Assembly: GCA_945861465.1 (NCBI GenBank)
Contig: CAMAVB010000035.1
Coordinates: 1-44,214 of the forward strand
DNA length: 44,214 nt
Direction of reading: 5' to 3'
DNA from: Candidatus Kuenenia stuttgartensis
GTDB lineage: Bacteria; Planctomycetota; Planctomycetia; Planctomycetales; Planctomycetaceae
The notes beneath the pieces were generated by a model that was given only the letters and a program-made list of their open reading frames with translations, had not been told where the DNA came from and did no database searches. A program made the position numbers and the translations under genes. This document shows, in pieces, positions 25,519 through 34,925 of this stretch (position 1 is the first letter of the stretch; each line of letters opens with the position of its first letter).

Positions 25519-26265
25519 ATGGGAAAAGATCCAAATCAGAATGAGCAATCCGACAACGCAGGTTTTGCCACGACTTGCTGGGGTATTGTGATTGCTGCAG
25601 GGCATCGGTCAGATGCTGCAGCCGAGGCAGCCTTAGCGGGTCTGTGCGAAGCGTATTGGCTGCCATTGTATGAGTTTGCCCGGCGGCGAGGATATTCGAC
25701 CGCTGATGCAGGTGACGTGACACAGGGATTCTTCGCTCAACTGCTGGAGAAGAACTATCTCAAGAGTGCAGATCCGGAACGCGGTCGATTTCGCGCCTTC
25801 CTGTTGACGGCGTTCAAGCGATTCCTGTCGAAGGAACGTGATCACGATCGCGCTCTGAAACGAGGCGGAGATTTAAGTCTGGTGTCCCTGGATCTGGAGC
25901 GGGCAGAATCACAGTGTCGGATCGAACCGATTGATGATCGCACGCCGGAGAGTCTGTTTGAAAGGCGTTGGGCAATTACGCTGCTGGATCGAGTGCTGCA
26001 TCTGCTGGAAGATGAGTTTCGTCATAAGGGAAAGCACCAGTTTTTTGCGATGTGTCGCGGCAGCCTGACCGGTCTTGGCATGGAAGAACAGCATGCCGCC
26101 ATCGCAGCAGCATGCGGCATGACTGAGTCCGCCGTCAAAGTCGCCGTGCATCGGATGAGAACTCGATACCGCGAACTGCTGCTCGCCGAGATTGCTCAAA
26201 CAGTCTCCTGTGAATCGGAAGTTGAAGACGAACTGCGCGCTCTGATAAAGGCCGTGCAAGCGTGA
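25519..26265 (+). CDS. ECF-type RNA polymerase sigma factor (planctomycete type)
   Basis: This 248-residue protein has region 2 at about 40-110 (EAYWLPLYEFARRRGYSTAD, DVTQGFFAQLLEKNYL, ADPERGRFRAFLLTAFKRF) and a region 4 helix-turn-helix at about 185-235 (GMTESAVKVAVHRMRTRYRE). The segment from region 2 to the basic linker (DHDRALKRGGD) matches the planctomycete ECF groups usually found beside a Ser/Thr kinase, as is the case here (kinase gene 327 bp downstream). No anti-sigma factor is adjacent; such sigma factors are thought to be controlled through the linked kinase. The start is ATG 25519, with only a weak ribosome site. Confidence 0.9.
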   Translation: MGKDPNQNEQSDNAGFATTCWGIVIAAGHRSDAAAEAALAGLCEAYWLPLYEFARRRGYSTADAGDVTQGFFAQLLEKNYLKSADPERGRFRAFLLTAFKRFLSKERDHDRALKRGGDLSLVSLDLERAESQCRIEPIDDRTPESLFERRWAITLLDRVLHLLEDEFRHKGKHQFFAMCRGSLTGLGMEEQHAAIAAACGMTESAVKVAVHRMRTRYRELLLAEIAQTVSCESEVEDELRALIKAVQA

Positions 26266-26311
26266 CGTTTTCTGCTTCGTACTCGCAAATCGCGATGGTC
26301 AATGCCAGAGG

Positions 26312-26434
26312 CTAGTGCTCTGTCAGTCGTGTATTGATGTGTGCCACTGGCTCTGCCAGTGCTTCCTGCATATGGGGAGCACTGGCAAAGCCAGTGGCAC
26401 ACAACCCATCAATGAATGCGTGACAGAGCACTAG
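26312..26434. repeat. MITE-like inverted repeat, copy C (best-preserved ends)
   Basis: The ends CTAGTGCTCTGTCA (26312-26325) and TGACAGAGCACTAG (26421-26434) are perfect 14 bp inverted repeats. Inner arms are TGTGTGCCACTGGCTCTGCC and the complement with one change (AAGCCAGTGGCACACA). It lies between the sigma factor and kinase genes. The outer CTAG on both sides may be part of the element or a duplicated target site. Confidence 0.9.
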
Positions 26435-26592
26435 TCCGGCCTACAGACTCAGCCCAAATTCCTGGTCCTCACGCACCCGGTTTTCAAACGAAACCTGCTT
26501 TCAGTTGAGATCGCAGAAAATCCGTGTAACCTTTGCTGCGGGTTCCGTAAGTCCTCTTCAGAGCCCATCATTTCTGTCAAGAGGTTGCCGCG

Positions 26593-29124
26593 ATGACTGT
26601 TCCTGAACTCTGTCCAAAGTGTGGAAAAAGACTGCCTGAAGACGCTCCGACCGGACTTTGTCCGTCGTGCCTGCTGGCTGCGGCGTTTGCGTTGCCTGAA
26701 CCGGAGGTCGGCCCGGATCGCTTTCTTTCTCCAACCACGCCGGGAACGGCGAAATTTGTCCCGCCGTCTGCGGCTGCGCTGGCTCCCTTATTTCCGCAGC
26801 TGGAGATTCTGGGACTGCTTGGGCATGGGGGCATGGGAGCCGTTTACAAGGCTCGGCAGAAGAAACTGGATCGCTTGGTTGCGCTGAAGATCATTCGCCC
26901 CGAAGCCGCCGCTGATCCGGCATTTGCTGAGCGGTTTAATCGCGAAGCCCGGACACTGGCTCGGCTGAGTCATCCGCACATTGTGGCGGTGCATGATTTC
27001 GGTGAGGTCATTACTGACGATGGAAAGACGGCAGCGGGGTCGACTCCAGTCTTTTACTTCCTGATGGAATACGTCGACGGGGCAAATCTGCGTCAACTGA
27101 TGGACGGTCACCGCCTGCCATCGAATCAGGCTCTGGCGATCGTGCCGCAGGTCTGTGAGGCGTTGCAGTTTGCGCATGACGAAGGCGTCGTGCATCGGGA
27201 CATCAAGCCGGAAAACATCCTCATCGATTCAAAAGGTCGCGTGAAGATCGCCGACTTCGGCCTGGCCAAACTTGTGGCCCGGTCCGCCGACGAGTTCACA
27301 TTGACGGGAACTCATCAGGTCATGGGCACTCCGCGTTACATGGCGCCGGAGCAAATGGAGGGATCTCACTCGGTCGATCACCGAGCCGACATTTATTCGC
27401 TGGGTGTGGTGTTCTACGAGATGCTGACCGGCCAGGTCCCGGCCGGGCATTTTGATCCGCCATCGAAGAAGGCGGATTCAGATCCCAAACTGGACGCCAT
27501 CGTCCTGCGCGCCATGGCCCGCGAACCGGAGCGACGATTTCAGCAGGCGAGCCACCTGGGCTCGGAAATCGTTCGGGCAAAAGTCGGCAACGGAACTTCT
27601 GCAAGTGCCGCCTCGTTCCGTTCGTCAGAAGAACCAGAATTGACGGGCACCGCTCCTGCGTTGTCGTCGTTCCTCAGCCGTGAAGGACGGGCGGCGTATC
27701 GGTGGGTCGCAGGCTTAGATCCAGATGACCAGTCATCGAAGAACACGACCGGACCGCGACTGCTCATGCTGTTGCTGAGTCTGATCCCGTGTGCCATGGT
27801 GTTCTTTCCCTGGTTTGAAGTCTATGTCACCGATCCGGACGCGACGCGCGGATTGGAGGCGACGCAAATCGTTCAGTACAAAACCGGCACTGCTTTCTAC
27901 AGAGAACTCTCTCCGCTGGAACTGCCAGCAGGGATGTTCTTCGGCATTGCTGTCTGCATGCTGATGGTGTCGAGTGGCATCGCTTTCGGGCGACGAGTCT
28001 CGACCGTGACCGCAGCTTGTACCGGGCTGGTACTGTGCAGTGCTCCCTTGGCGCTCGCCATGGCAGTGCGTGCCAACATTGAGTACTCGGTGGTTACCGT
28101 CTTCCGCGATCCAGTGACCAACGAAATACCGCAAGGTGTCCTCGGCTATTCGAACAATGTCGGAACTGCCACCCTGGCATGGATCGAACACACCGTGCAG
28201 TACCGATTGCCGTTCATAGTCACTGTGGGCTGCCTGTTTCTCCTGTTGTGTCTGCTGGGGATCGAACTCAGGTACGCAGTGGATCGTCGGAGCCGACAGC
28301 CGCGTGAACGCAGGATTCCGAATCCTTTGACAAACGTGGCGTGGTGGTTAACCGTCGGAGCAGTAATTCTTGCCATTTCGGCCGCAGCATCGTCGATGTA
28401 TTTCCTTGACGATTCATACGTATTTGACAACCGGATCCGTACCTCGTCGGAGGTCGTGAATGCCAAGATTGCGCTGACAGGCCAGTTCCTGTGTTTTCCG
28501 ATCGTTGTGCTTGCATTGCTGGGCGCAAACGCACTTCGACACGGGTACCGTGGTAAGCTTGCCGTTGCTGCATGTGCGGCGTTACTGATCCCTCTCACGC
28601 CCGCCTGGTTTCTGACGATGCCCATTGGAGCCTGGGGCCTTTCGGTGCTGCTGCGAAAAGAGATTGCAGTGCTTCCGCAAAATGCCAAAGCTGCTGCAAC
28701 TGAATCAACAGCATTGCGCCCTCCATTTCCCTGGGGCGATTTTGCATCGAGGCTGATGGTGCTGCTGTCCGTCATGGGACTCATTCTCTTCGCCCAGGCT
28801 TGGACCGATTCTGTATGGGTCCTGTGCTCGCTGTTTGTGGTCTGGTTCGGGATTGGGTATGCCGAAGGGGATGAATCGAAAAAGAAGACGCTCAATGGCG
28901 CGGCGGACTGGATTGCCGGGATTTCAGTTCCATTGACAATGGGACTGATTGGCTATGCTGTCTTCCAGACAAATTCTGCTGAGCCACTTTTTTATCTGAT
29001 TGCCGTAATCTGCGGGGCAGGTGTAGGTTACAGTACTGCGACTGAAGATGAGGAAGCCGATGAGGAAGCCGATGAGGAAGCCGATGAGGAAGCCGATGAA
29101 GAAGCGAACAACATCAACCCGTGA
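26593..29124 (+). CDS. Ser/Thr protein kinase with N-terminal zinc ribbon and many membrane helices
   Basis: This 843-residue protein starts at ATG 26593, with AGAGG 8 nt upstream. Residues 7-26 form a zinc ribbon (CPKC...CPSC). The Hanks-type kinase domain spans about 70-335: glycine loop GHGGMG (77-82), Lys99, catalytic HRDIKPEN with Asp203, DFG at Asp221, and GTPRYMAPEQ in the activation segment. Residues about 390-820 hold roughly ten hydrophobic helices. The C-terminus is a tail of DEEA repeats encoded by a 12 nt repeat (29047-29106). The upstream sigma factor is the probable partner, with the kinase as its sensor or regulator. The kinase residues needed for activity are all present. Confidence 0.9.
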   Translation: MTVPELCPKCGKRLPEDAPTGLCPSCLLAAAFALPEPEVGPDRFLSPTTPGTAKFVPPSAAALAPLFPQLEILGLLGHGGMGAVYKARQKKLDRLVALKIIRPEAAADPAFAERFNREARTLARLSHPHIVAVHDFGEVITDDGKTAAGSTPVFYFLMEYVDGANLRQLMDGHRLPSNQALAIVPQVCEALQFAHDEGVVHRDIKPENILIDSKGRVKIADFGLAKLVARSADEFTLTGTHQVMGTPRYMAPEQMEGSHSVDHRADIYSLGVVFYEMLTGQVPAGHFDPPSKKADSDPKLDAIVLRAMAREPERRFQQASHLGSEIVRAKVGNGTSASAASFRSSEEPELTGTAPALSSFLSREGRAAYRWVAGLDPDDQSSKNTTGPRLLMLLLSLIPCAMVFFPWFEVYVTDPDATRGLEATQIVQYKTGTAFYRELSPLELPAGMFFGIAVCMLMVSSGIAFGRRVSTVTAACTGLVLCSAPLALAMAVRANIEYSVVTVFRDPVTNEIPQGVLGYSNNVGTATLAWIEHTVQYRLPFIVTVGCLFLLLCLLGIELRYAVDRRSRQPRERRIPNPLTNVAWWLTVGAVILAISAAASSMYFLDDSYVFDNRIRTSSEVVNAKIALTGQFLCFPIVVLALLGANALRHGYRGKLAVAACAALLIPLTPAWFLTMPIGAWGLSVLLRKEIAVLPQNAKAAATESTALRPPFPWGDFASRLMVLLSVMGLILFAQAWTDSVWVLCSLFVVWFGIGYAEGDESKKKTLNGAADWIAGISVPLTMGLIGYAVFQTNSAEPLFYLIAVICGAGVGYSTATEDEEADEEADEEADEEADEEANNINP

Positions 29125-29300
29125 TCGGGAGCCTTCACCCACGCAGTTTCTGGCTCCGAACGGGGCCCGGTGCAAAAGGCAACAGAGAAATCATAGTAGT
29201 GGCTCACGAACCTGAGGTGAGTCCAGCTTCTTGTCTTGTCATGGCCCACATCCGTGACATCGGAGTACACTCTGCGGTAAGTCCCGCGTAAGATATCAGC

Positions 29301-31916
29301 ATGACGTTCCGGCAAAGATATCTTATAGCTCCTGTCTTGATATCGCTTGTTATGCAGGCGATTTTCGCAGTTGCGCGGGCGGATGAAATTGCTGATGGCG
29401 AGCGGGAGTTCGTGCAGCAGTTGCAGGCTCGACAGTTTTTTGATCTGGCCGAGCAATTCTGCGTGCGGCAATCGGAAAGCGGCAGAACTCCGGACGAACG
29501 CGCGGCGTGGCAGATGCTGCTGGCGGATTGTCGCGAGCAACACGCATGGACACTGCAGGAGCCAGGCAGAACACAGATTCTGACGCATGCGGCGGAAAGT
29601 ATCACGCAGTTTGTCCGCAAAGAAAGTCCCCGTGCGGAACTGGACCTGCTGCTTCGCGTGCGACAGATCGAAATTCTTTCCACAATTGCCGTGATCGATG
29701 AAAAGTGTTTCGAATTCGGGCCGAAGATCGCTCCGCAACCTCTGGCAACTCAGGCGATCACTGAAGGACTGCAGCTTGCGGAGGCCATGCTGCTGCAGAT
29801 CGAGCAGATTCGGAAAGACATCGAAAGTGACGTGGCTCGAGCGGCTCGTGATCGCACCCGTTTTGTCGTGGCGGAGCTGCTGCTGATGCAGGCGCGGCAG
29901 AATCCGGCGGATGCTTCCATACGAACGAAGGCGTCAACGGCGGCCGAGCAACTGATGAAATCCAGCGGCGACGACGAGATTCGTTTTCAGGCTCGGCGAC
30001 TGCTTGCCGAATCACTACTCGACAGGAAAGACTTCAAAGGCTTCGACCTGTTGGTAACATCACTGACATCGATGGCGGAAAATGAAGCTCAGCAGATCGC
30101 TGTCGCAACTGCGAAAATTCGAGGCTTGTTGCGACGCGATCAACCGTCGGAAGCGTTGCAGCTTTGCCTGGATTTTGAAAAGCAGGCACTGCGATCGGAG
30201 GAACTCAGCACATTGCGTTTGGCGTCGTTGCTGAATCTGTTCGAACTGCTGCATCAGCTCGACGCTCCGGATCTCAGGCAAAAAACCGCAGACGAATTCC
30301 AATTGCTCAATCGTCGCGTGAGTACCGGATCCAAAGGTGTGTGGCGGGACTGTTGCGAACGGATTGCGTTGCGGTTCAGCCATGTGGAGAAGTTCGGTCC
30401 GGAAGCAGCCACGGCCGTAGAAAGCGTTGCAGATCTGATTGCGGCAGGCGACTTTGCGGCGGCGCGGAAATCGCTGCTGGAAATGCGGCCGTCGTTCGAA
30501 CGGACCAGTCCGCTGATCGCGGCCACCTTGTCGATGCAGGCCGGAGATCTGGCAATTCGCCTGAACGATTGGCCAGCCGCAGAAGCAGATCTGGATTCCG
30601 CCGTTGGTCTGTTCCGGACAACGGAAAATCGGGAGCAGGAAGCTGCCTCAGACTTGCTGCGGATCTACGCGATGGGACGTCGTTGGGACGCAGAAGATTC
30701 TGCCCCGATTGATAACCGCAATACACTTGAAGTAGCATATCGGACGGCGCTGGAGCAGCATATTGCCAGATACGTCAAAGAGGCAACGACAGCGAAGGCT
30801 CGTGAATGGCGAGCCATGTTGATTCGCGCTACAGATCCCGTCGCTGCGGCAGGTGAGTTGCTCGAGCTGGCAAGTGACGTTACCAGCAAAGACCCACTGC
30901 TGCTCATGCAGGCCGGTGAAATCCTGATTGAAGTGAACTTTGATTCGCACGATACCGCAACGGCCTTTGATCCCGATCGGCTGACTGCAGCGATCAAGGT
31001 GTGGGCACTGCATGCTGAAACAATGCTGGCAGAGCACGCTGAAACAGCGACACCTGCTTTCCTTGATATCCAGGATCGTTCGGTGCTGGAACTTCAGAGG
31101 CTGATGTTTTCGCTGCAAAGTCGCTGGCCGGCTTCCGACAACTGGCCGAAACTGGCAGCGGACGTCGAAGTGCAGCTGGATGCGCTGACTGCGTTCAAAG
31201 CATCTGATGTGGCGGAAGCCAAAGCAACCGATATCCCCAACGCGCAGCAGACTCAGATCACCGCCGCAATCGCCAATGGTCATGCAATTCTGGCACTTGC
31301 AGCCTGTCGACAACTGCTCGGGTTCGATGCCATGCAGGTTTCTCGTGACGTTCTGTTGCGACAGTCGCGCGAAAAGCGTCGCCAACTTGCCGGATTCCTG
31401 CTTCATCAGGCAGGTGAAACGAGTGATCGACTCCCCGGTGACCCGCAGCTGGGATTCCTGGCACTCGACCTGCTGCGTGAGAACGACTCAGCGACAATGC
31501 CTGTCGATCGCCGGCTTGAACAACTTCCGATGTTGCTTAACGCATCAAAAGTTGCGGACAACTTTCAGCAGTTCGATGCGGTGATTGTTGAACTCACATC
31601 GAAATCTCTCACCGATGCTCAGTTACAGACGACGGCATTAATTCTGGAGCTTCGAACTGGGTTGAAATCGACGGACACAAAGTCCGCCGAATCAACTGCG
31701 ACTTTCTGGCAATCGGTGCTCAGACGGTCACGATCCGGTGATGATCAATGGCTTGAAGCATCCCTGCAACTTGCCACAATCGCTGTTCAGAAGAAAAACT
31801 TCAAGGACGCCGCAAAGGTACTTAACGTGATCGATGCATTGCACCCGGACTGGGGAACATCTGAAAGAAGGACACGGGCAGCAGCGTTGAAAGCGATTGT
31901 GGAGTCTGCCAGGTGA
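29301..31916 (+). CDS. Exported helical-repeat (TPR-like) protein
   Basis: This 871-residue protein has an export signal (MTFRQRYLIAPVLISLVMQA, cleavage near ARA-DE). The rest is almost wholly alpha-helical, with paired-helix segments of TPR type (for example AIANGHAILALAACRQLLGF and NFKDAAKVLNVIDALHPDWG) and few strand-like stretches. It is probably a scaffold in the periplasm or at the outer membrane; no catalytic motif is seen. The last codons overlap the next gene (TGATG at 31914-31918), so the two are translated together and probably work together. No specific family is recognised. Confidence 0.7.
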   Translation: MTFRQRYLIAPVLISLVMQAIFAVARADEIADGEREFVQQLQARQFFDLAEQFCVRQSESGRTPDERAAWQMLLADCREQHAWTLQEPGRTQILTHAAESITQFVRKESPRAELDLLLRVRQIEILSTIAVIDEKCFEFGPKIAPQPLATQAITEGLQLAEAMLLQIEQIRKDIESDVARAARDRTRFVVAELLLMQARQNPADASIRTKASTAAEQLMKSSGDDEIRFQARRLLAESLLDRKDFKGFDLLVTSLTSMAENEAQQIAVATAKIRGLLRRDQPSEALQLCLDFEKQALRSEELSTLRLASLLNLFELLHQLDAPDLRQKTADEFQLLNRRVSTGSKGVWRDCCERIALRFSHVEKFGPEAATAVESVADLIAAGDFAAARKSLLEMRPSFERTSPLIAATLSMQAGDLAIRLNDWPAAEADLDSAVGLFRTTENREQEAASDLLRIYAMGRRWDAEDSAPIDNRNTLEVAYRTALEQHIARYVKEATTAKAREWRAMLIRATDPVAAAGELLELASDVTSKDPLLLMQAGEILIEVNFDSHDTATAFDPDRLTAAIKVWALHAETMLAEHAETATPAFLDIQDRSVLELQRLMFSLQSRWPASDNWPKLAADVEVQLDALTAFKASDVAEAKATDIPNAQQTQITAAIANGHAILALAACRQLLGFDAMQVSRDVLLRQSREKRRQLAGFLLHQAGETSDRLPGDPQLGFLALDLLRENDSATMPVDRRLEQLPMLLNASKVADNFQQFDAVIVELTSKSLTDAQLQTTALILELRTGLKSTDTKSAESTATFWQSVLRRSRSGDDQWLEASLQLATIAVQKKNFKDAAKVLNVIDALHPDWGTSERRTRAAALKAIVESAR

Positions 31917-32899
31917 TGACCCCCGCCCTGTCGTTTTCAGCCGTGGCGATCACCGAGAATGTGCGGCGGTTGAATGAACTCACGGTCGATTCCCATCTCT
32001 CGTGGGCAGCAGCAGTGACTCATTTGGTACCGGTTGGTCTGCTGCGAGACCTTATCCTGCCGGTCACGAAACACGCATCGTGCTTTGCCGTCCGCGATGC
32101 TGAGCATCTGGCGGACGCCGGTTTTGAAAAGATCATCCTCACCGGTCGCGTCGTCGATTCAGAATCGCTCGGGCGATTGCGACGGATTGCTGACAGGACT
32201 GTGATGGTCGCTGTCATCGACCATTTCCGCCACGCCGAGCTGCTGTCGCAATGTGCGGTTCAGTCCAGCTGTGAGATTCAGGTGCTGATCGAAGTTGATA
32301 TCGGGCGGCAGGCTGCGGGAGTTCGTCCCGGACAGGATGCGTCGTTGCTCGGGACGGCAGCGGCGCAATTGCCGGGTTTAAGAGTCGTCGGTGTTTTTGC
32401 GTCTGCCCATGATCCCGATGCGAAGTATGAGCCAGCAGACGTGGACGCAGAGCTGGTTAAGATTGTCACGATCGCCGAGCATGCTCTGCGAAGTATTCGC
32501 GACGTCTCCGCAGAATGCCGTGAAATTGTCGTCTCAATATCGACTCTACGCAGGCCATTATTGCAGGACGTCCGGATCAGTTGTCTGGTCGTGAGTCCGT
32601 TTGTCGATTTCGCGTTCGAAACTCCACTCGTCGCTCTTCCGCCTTGTGTCAGCCTCATTGCCACGGTCATCTCACGCCCGACACTGGAATGGTGCGTAAT
32701 TGATGCAGGCACAATCGTATGTGGCGACATGTCGGACGTTCGCATTCACGCCCCGACCGGAGCGACAATTCTGAATTCCAAGTCTGAATGCTCGACGTTG
32801 CAGATTTCGGGCGAAGCCTGCGATCTACGAATCGGTGACCCGGTCAGACTGACGGTCGGTGACTCGGTACAACTACTCAGTCGAGTTCGTTTGTCGTAG
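31916..32899 (+). CDS. D-threonine aldolase/alanine racemase N-terminal-fold protein, apparently lacking the PLP lysine
   Basis: This 327-residue protein aligns by eye with the D-threonine aldolase/D-serine dehydratase-like group: TPALSFS at the start, CFAVRDAEHLADAGFEKIIL, and VLIEVDIGRQAAGV, where family members have similar segments. In that group the cofactor lysine lies in a PHxKTHK-like motif; here the position reads WAAAVTHLV, keeping only TH, so the lysine is Val and the second Lys is Leu. The C-terminal metal-binding His/Cys pair is also not seen (ends with VGDSVQLLSRVRLS). It may be a non-enzymatic homologue. A GTG at 31913 is an alternative start. It is coupled to the TPR-like gene. 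Confidence 0.65.
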   Translation: MTPALSFSAVAITENVRRLNELTVDSHLSWAAAVTHLVPVGLLRDLILPVTKHASCFAVRDAEHLADAGFEKIILTGRVVDSESLGRLRRIADRTVMVAVIDHFRHAELLSQCAVQSSCEIQVLIEVDIGRQAAGVRPGQDASLLGTAAAQLPGLRVVGVFASAHDPDAKYEPADVDAELVKIVTIAEHALRSIRDVSAECREIVVSISTLRRPLLQDVRISCLVVSPFVDFAFETPLVALPPCVSLIATVISRPTLEWCVIDAGTIVCGDMSDVRIHAPTGATILNSKSECSTLQISGEACDLRIGDPVRLTVGDSVQLLSRVRLS

Positions 32900-33132
32900 T
32901 CGAAGGCGCAACACAGTCCATCCTGAGACAAGACTCTGCCGGATTTGTAGGCAGCGTCTCCCTGAATTTGCGCAGAATGCATGCCATGTCCGGTGCAATA
33001 CTACGACCGACTGCACCCAAGTTCACTATTACCAAGGAATTCGCGTGGTTCGATTGGTCCGGTACATCTTTGGCACACAGGCTGCATTGGCTGGTATGGC
33101 GGTGACGCACAACGCAATGCGTGGACTTAGAG
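32900..33132. other. Intergenic spacer without a recognised gene
   Basis: About 230 bp precede the next inverted-repeat element. No gene, tRNA or hairpin of note was seen. Confidence 0.4.
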
Positions 33133-33356
33133 AGCGGTCTGTTGATTTAATACCAACCCGAAGCGCCAGCGAGGCAGAAACGGCTGAATTCCTCGCTGGC
33201 GCTGCGGGTTAGGACTGAGACAGAAATAAGTGGGGCACGATTCCATCGTGCCGAGCACGTTAAAAACGTGCTCCACGCCCGAAAGACGACAGCTAATTCT
33301 GCGCCTGTCCTTAGTATGACTTTGAGCCCCAATAATCACTAAATCAACAGACCGCT
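33133..33356. repeat. Composite inverted-repeat element with nested palindromes
   Basis: Perfect 17 bp ends AGCGGTCTGTTGATTTA (33133-33149) and TAAATCAACAGACCGCT (33340-33356) enclose 190 bp. Inside are a palindrome AACCCGAAGCGCCAGCGAGG (33155-33174) facing its complement at 33191-33210 with one change, and then, from 33214, CTGAGACAGAAATAAG with a double hairpin of the GGGGCACG family (33230-33276) that also occurs twice at 7487. So one mobile-looking unit carries copies of two other repeat families. No open reading frame of substance lies inside. Confidence 0.85.
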
Positions 33357-33465
33357 AGCGCCGTGCCGCTCATTGAAAAACGCCTAAGTCACCTTCCACC
33401 AGAAAAAAAGCAACGCAAAGAAGCATATGCAGCATCATCTTCCCGGCACCCACGCTCTCAAAACA

Positions 33466-34878
33466 ATGAACACGCACCAGAAGGCACTGAGCGTCAACCT
33501 GGATCCTCGGCGTTACGGGACATTCGCGGAAATCGGTGCCGGACAGGAAGTGGTCCGGTGGTTTTTCCGTGTTGGTGGGGGAGCCGGCACGATCGCAAAG
33601 AGCATGTCGGCCTACGACATGAAGGTGAGCGATGCGATCTATGGCCGAGCCTCTCGCTATGTCTGCCGCGAACGACTTGAGGCGATGCTGGATCAGGAGC
33701 ATCGACTGAATCTGGAACGGCTGCGGGAAGCGCGCGGTGAAACCAGTACATTTTTTGCATTCGCCGACACCGTGGCGGCTCAGGGCTACAAGGGCGGCAC
33801 AGAATGCCATGGCTGGATGGGCATTAAATTTCAGGCTCATCCGCGCGACGAGGACAGCCAGATCATCATCCATGTCCGGATGCGTGACGGAGAAACAGCT
33901 CTGCAACAGGAGGCTCTGGGGATCGTTGGCGTGAATCTGGTCTACGGTGCGTTCGCATTCAATCACGAGCCGGAAGTGCTTGTCGATTCACTGCTGGACG
34001 GCCTTTCGACGTCGAGAATCGAAATCGACATGATTGAGTTCTCCGGCATCGCATTCCGACGCGTTGATAACCGACTCATGAGCCTCAAACTGGTGGAACT
34101 TGGATTGAGCGGTGCCGCGATGTTCGCTGCCAACGGTGCTGTGCTTCAGCCGTCGGAATTTTTATATCGCAAGCCGATTCTCGTGGAACGCGGCAGCTTC
34201 CGCCCAGTGTGCCATGTGAATCTCGACATGCTTCGCTGTGCGCATGAAAAGTTCTCTCTGCTCCCGGATGTCAAGGGAAAAGACGTGGCACAAGTCATGG
34301 AGATTACGATGCGAAACCTCAAAGCCGAGGGCGAAATCGATCGACGTGACTTTCTGGCGCGTGCAGACGTCATAGCGGCCTGCGGCATGAATGTCCTGAT
34401 CTCAGACTACTTTGAATACTATCGGCTGGCTGCTTATCTCTCGCAATGCACAAAGGAAAGAATCGCGATCACGATGGGAGCCGGAAGTCTCCGTGAATTA
34501 TTCGACGAAAAGTACTACACCGCACTGGAGGGAGGCATCCTTGAATCGTTCGGGCGACTCTTCAAAAATGACCTGAAAATCTATTGCTACCCGCTTATGG
34601 ATCGGGAGTCGGGCGAACTCACTACCTGCGACAACCTCGCGATTAAGCCAGAACTGCAGCGGCTTTACGGATACCTCCTGGATCGAGGCGGAATCAACAA
34701 CCTGGACAACTTCAACCCCGATTGTTTAGGCATCTTTTCACGAGACGTACTTCGGAAAATCGGCGATTGCGATCCGAGCTGGGAACAGATGGTGCCGAAG
34801 TCTGTGGCCAATGTGATTAAGGAGCGAAAGTACTTCGACTATCAATGTGACACTGCCCCCTGTGCCGTTCCCGCGTAG
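33466..34878 (+). CDS. Conserved cytosolic protein of unknown function
   Basis: This 470-residue protein (from ATG 33466; an ATG at 33427 would add 13 residues) is highly regular and soluble, with no signal peptide or membrane helix. Recurrent segments that look strongly conserved are YGTFAEIGAGQEVVRWFFRV, AYDMKVSDAIYG, GTECHGWMGIKFQAH, IIIHVRMRDGE and ALEGGILESFGRLFKNDLKI. I recall related proteins carrying misleading database names such as TonB-dependent receptor; nothing here supports an outer-membrane barrel. The role is unknown. A DCC-type protein follows after 47 nt on the same strand, so the two may be an operon. Confidence 0.75.
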   Translation: MNTHQKALSVNLDPRRYGTFAEIGAGQEVVRWFFRVGGGAGTIAKSMSAYDMKVSDAIYGRASRYVCRERLEAMLDQEHRLNLERLREARGETSTFFAFADTVAAQGYKGGTECHGWMGIKFQAHPRDEDSQIIIHVRMRDGETALQQEALGIVGVNLVYGAFAFNHEPEVLVDSLLDGLSTSRIEIDMIEFSGIAFRRVDNRLMSLKLVELGLSGAAMFAANGAVLQPSEFLYRKPILVERGSFRPVCHVNLDMLRCAHEKFSLLPDVKGKDVAQVMEITMRNLKAEGEIDRRDFLARADVIAACGMNVLISDYFEYYRLAAYLSQCTKERIAITMGAGSLRELFDEKYYTALEGGILESFGRLFKNDLKIYCYPLMDRESGELTTCDNLAIKPELQRLYGYLLDRGGINNLDNFNPDCLGIFSRDVLRKIGDCDPSWEQMVPKSVANVIKERKYFDYQCDTAPCAVPA

Positions 34879-34925
34879 TGAAACACCAACCTGTTCATAC
34901 TTTCTGTTGACCCCAAAGTAATTCC

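Noticed and set aside
33466-34878. Identity as a TonB-dependent receptor
   Set aside because: No signal peptide, no TonB box and no beta-barrel pattern; the protein looks soluble.
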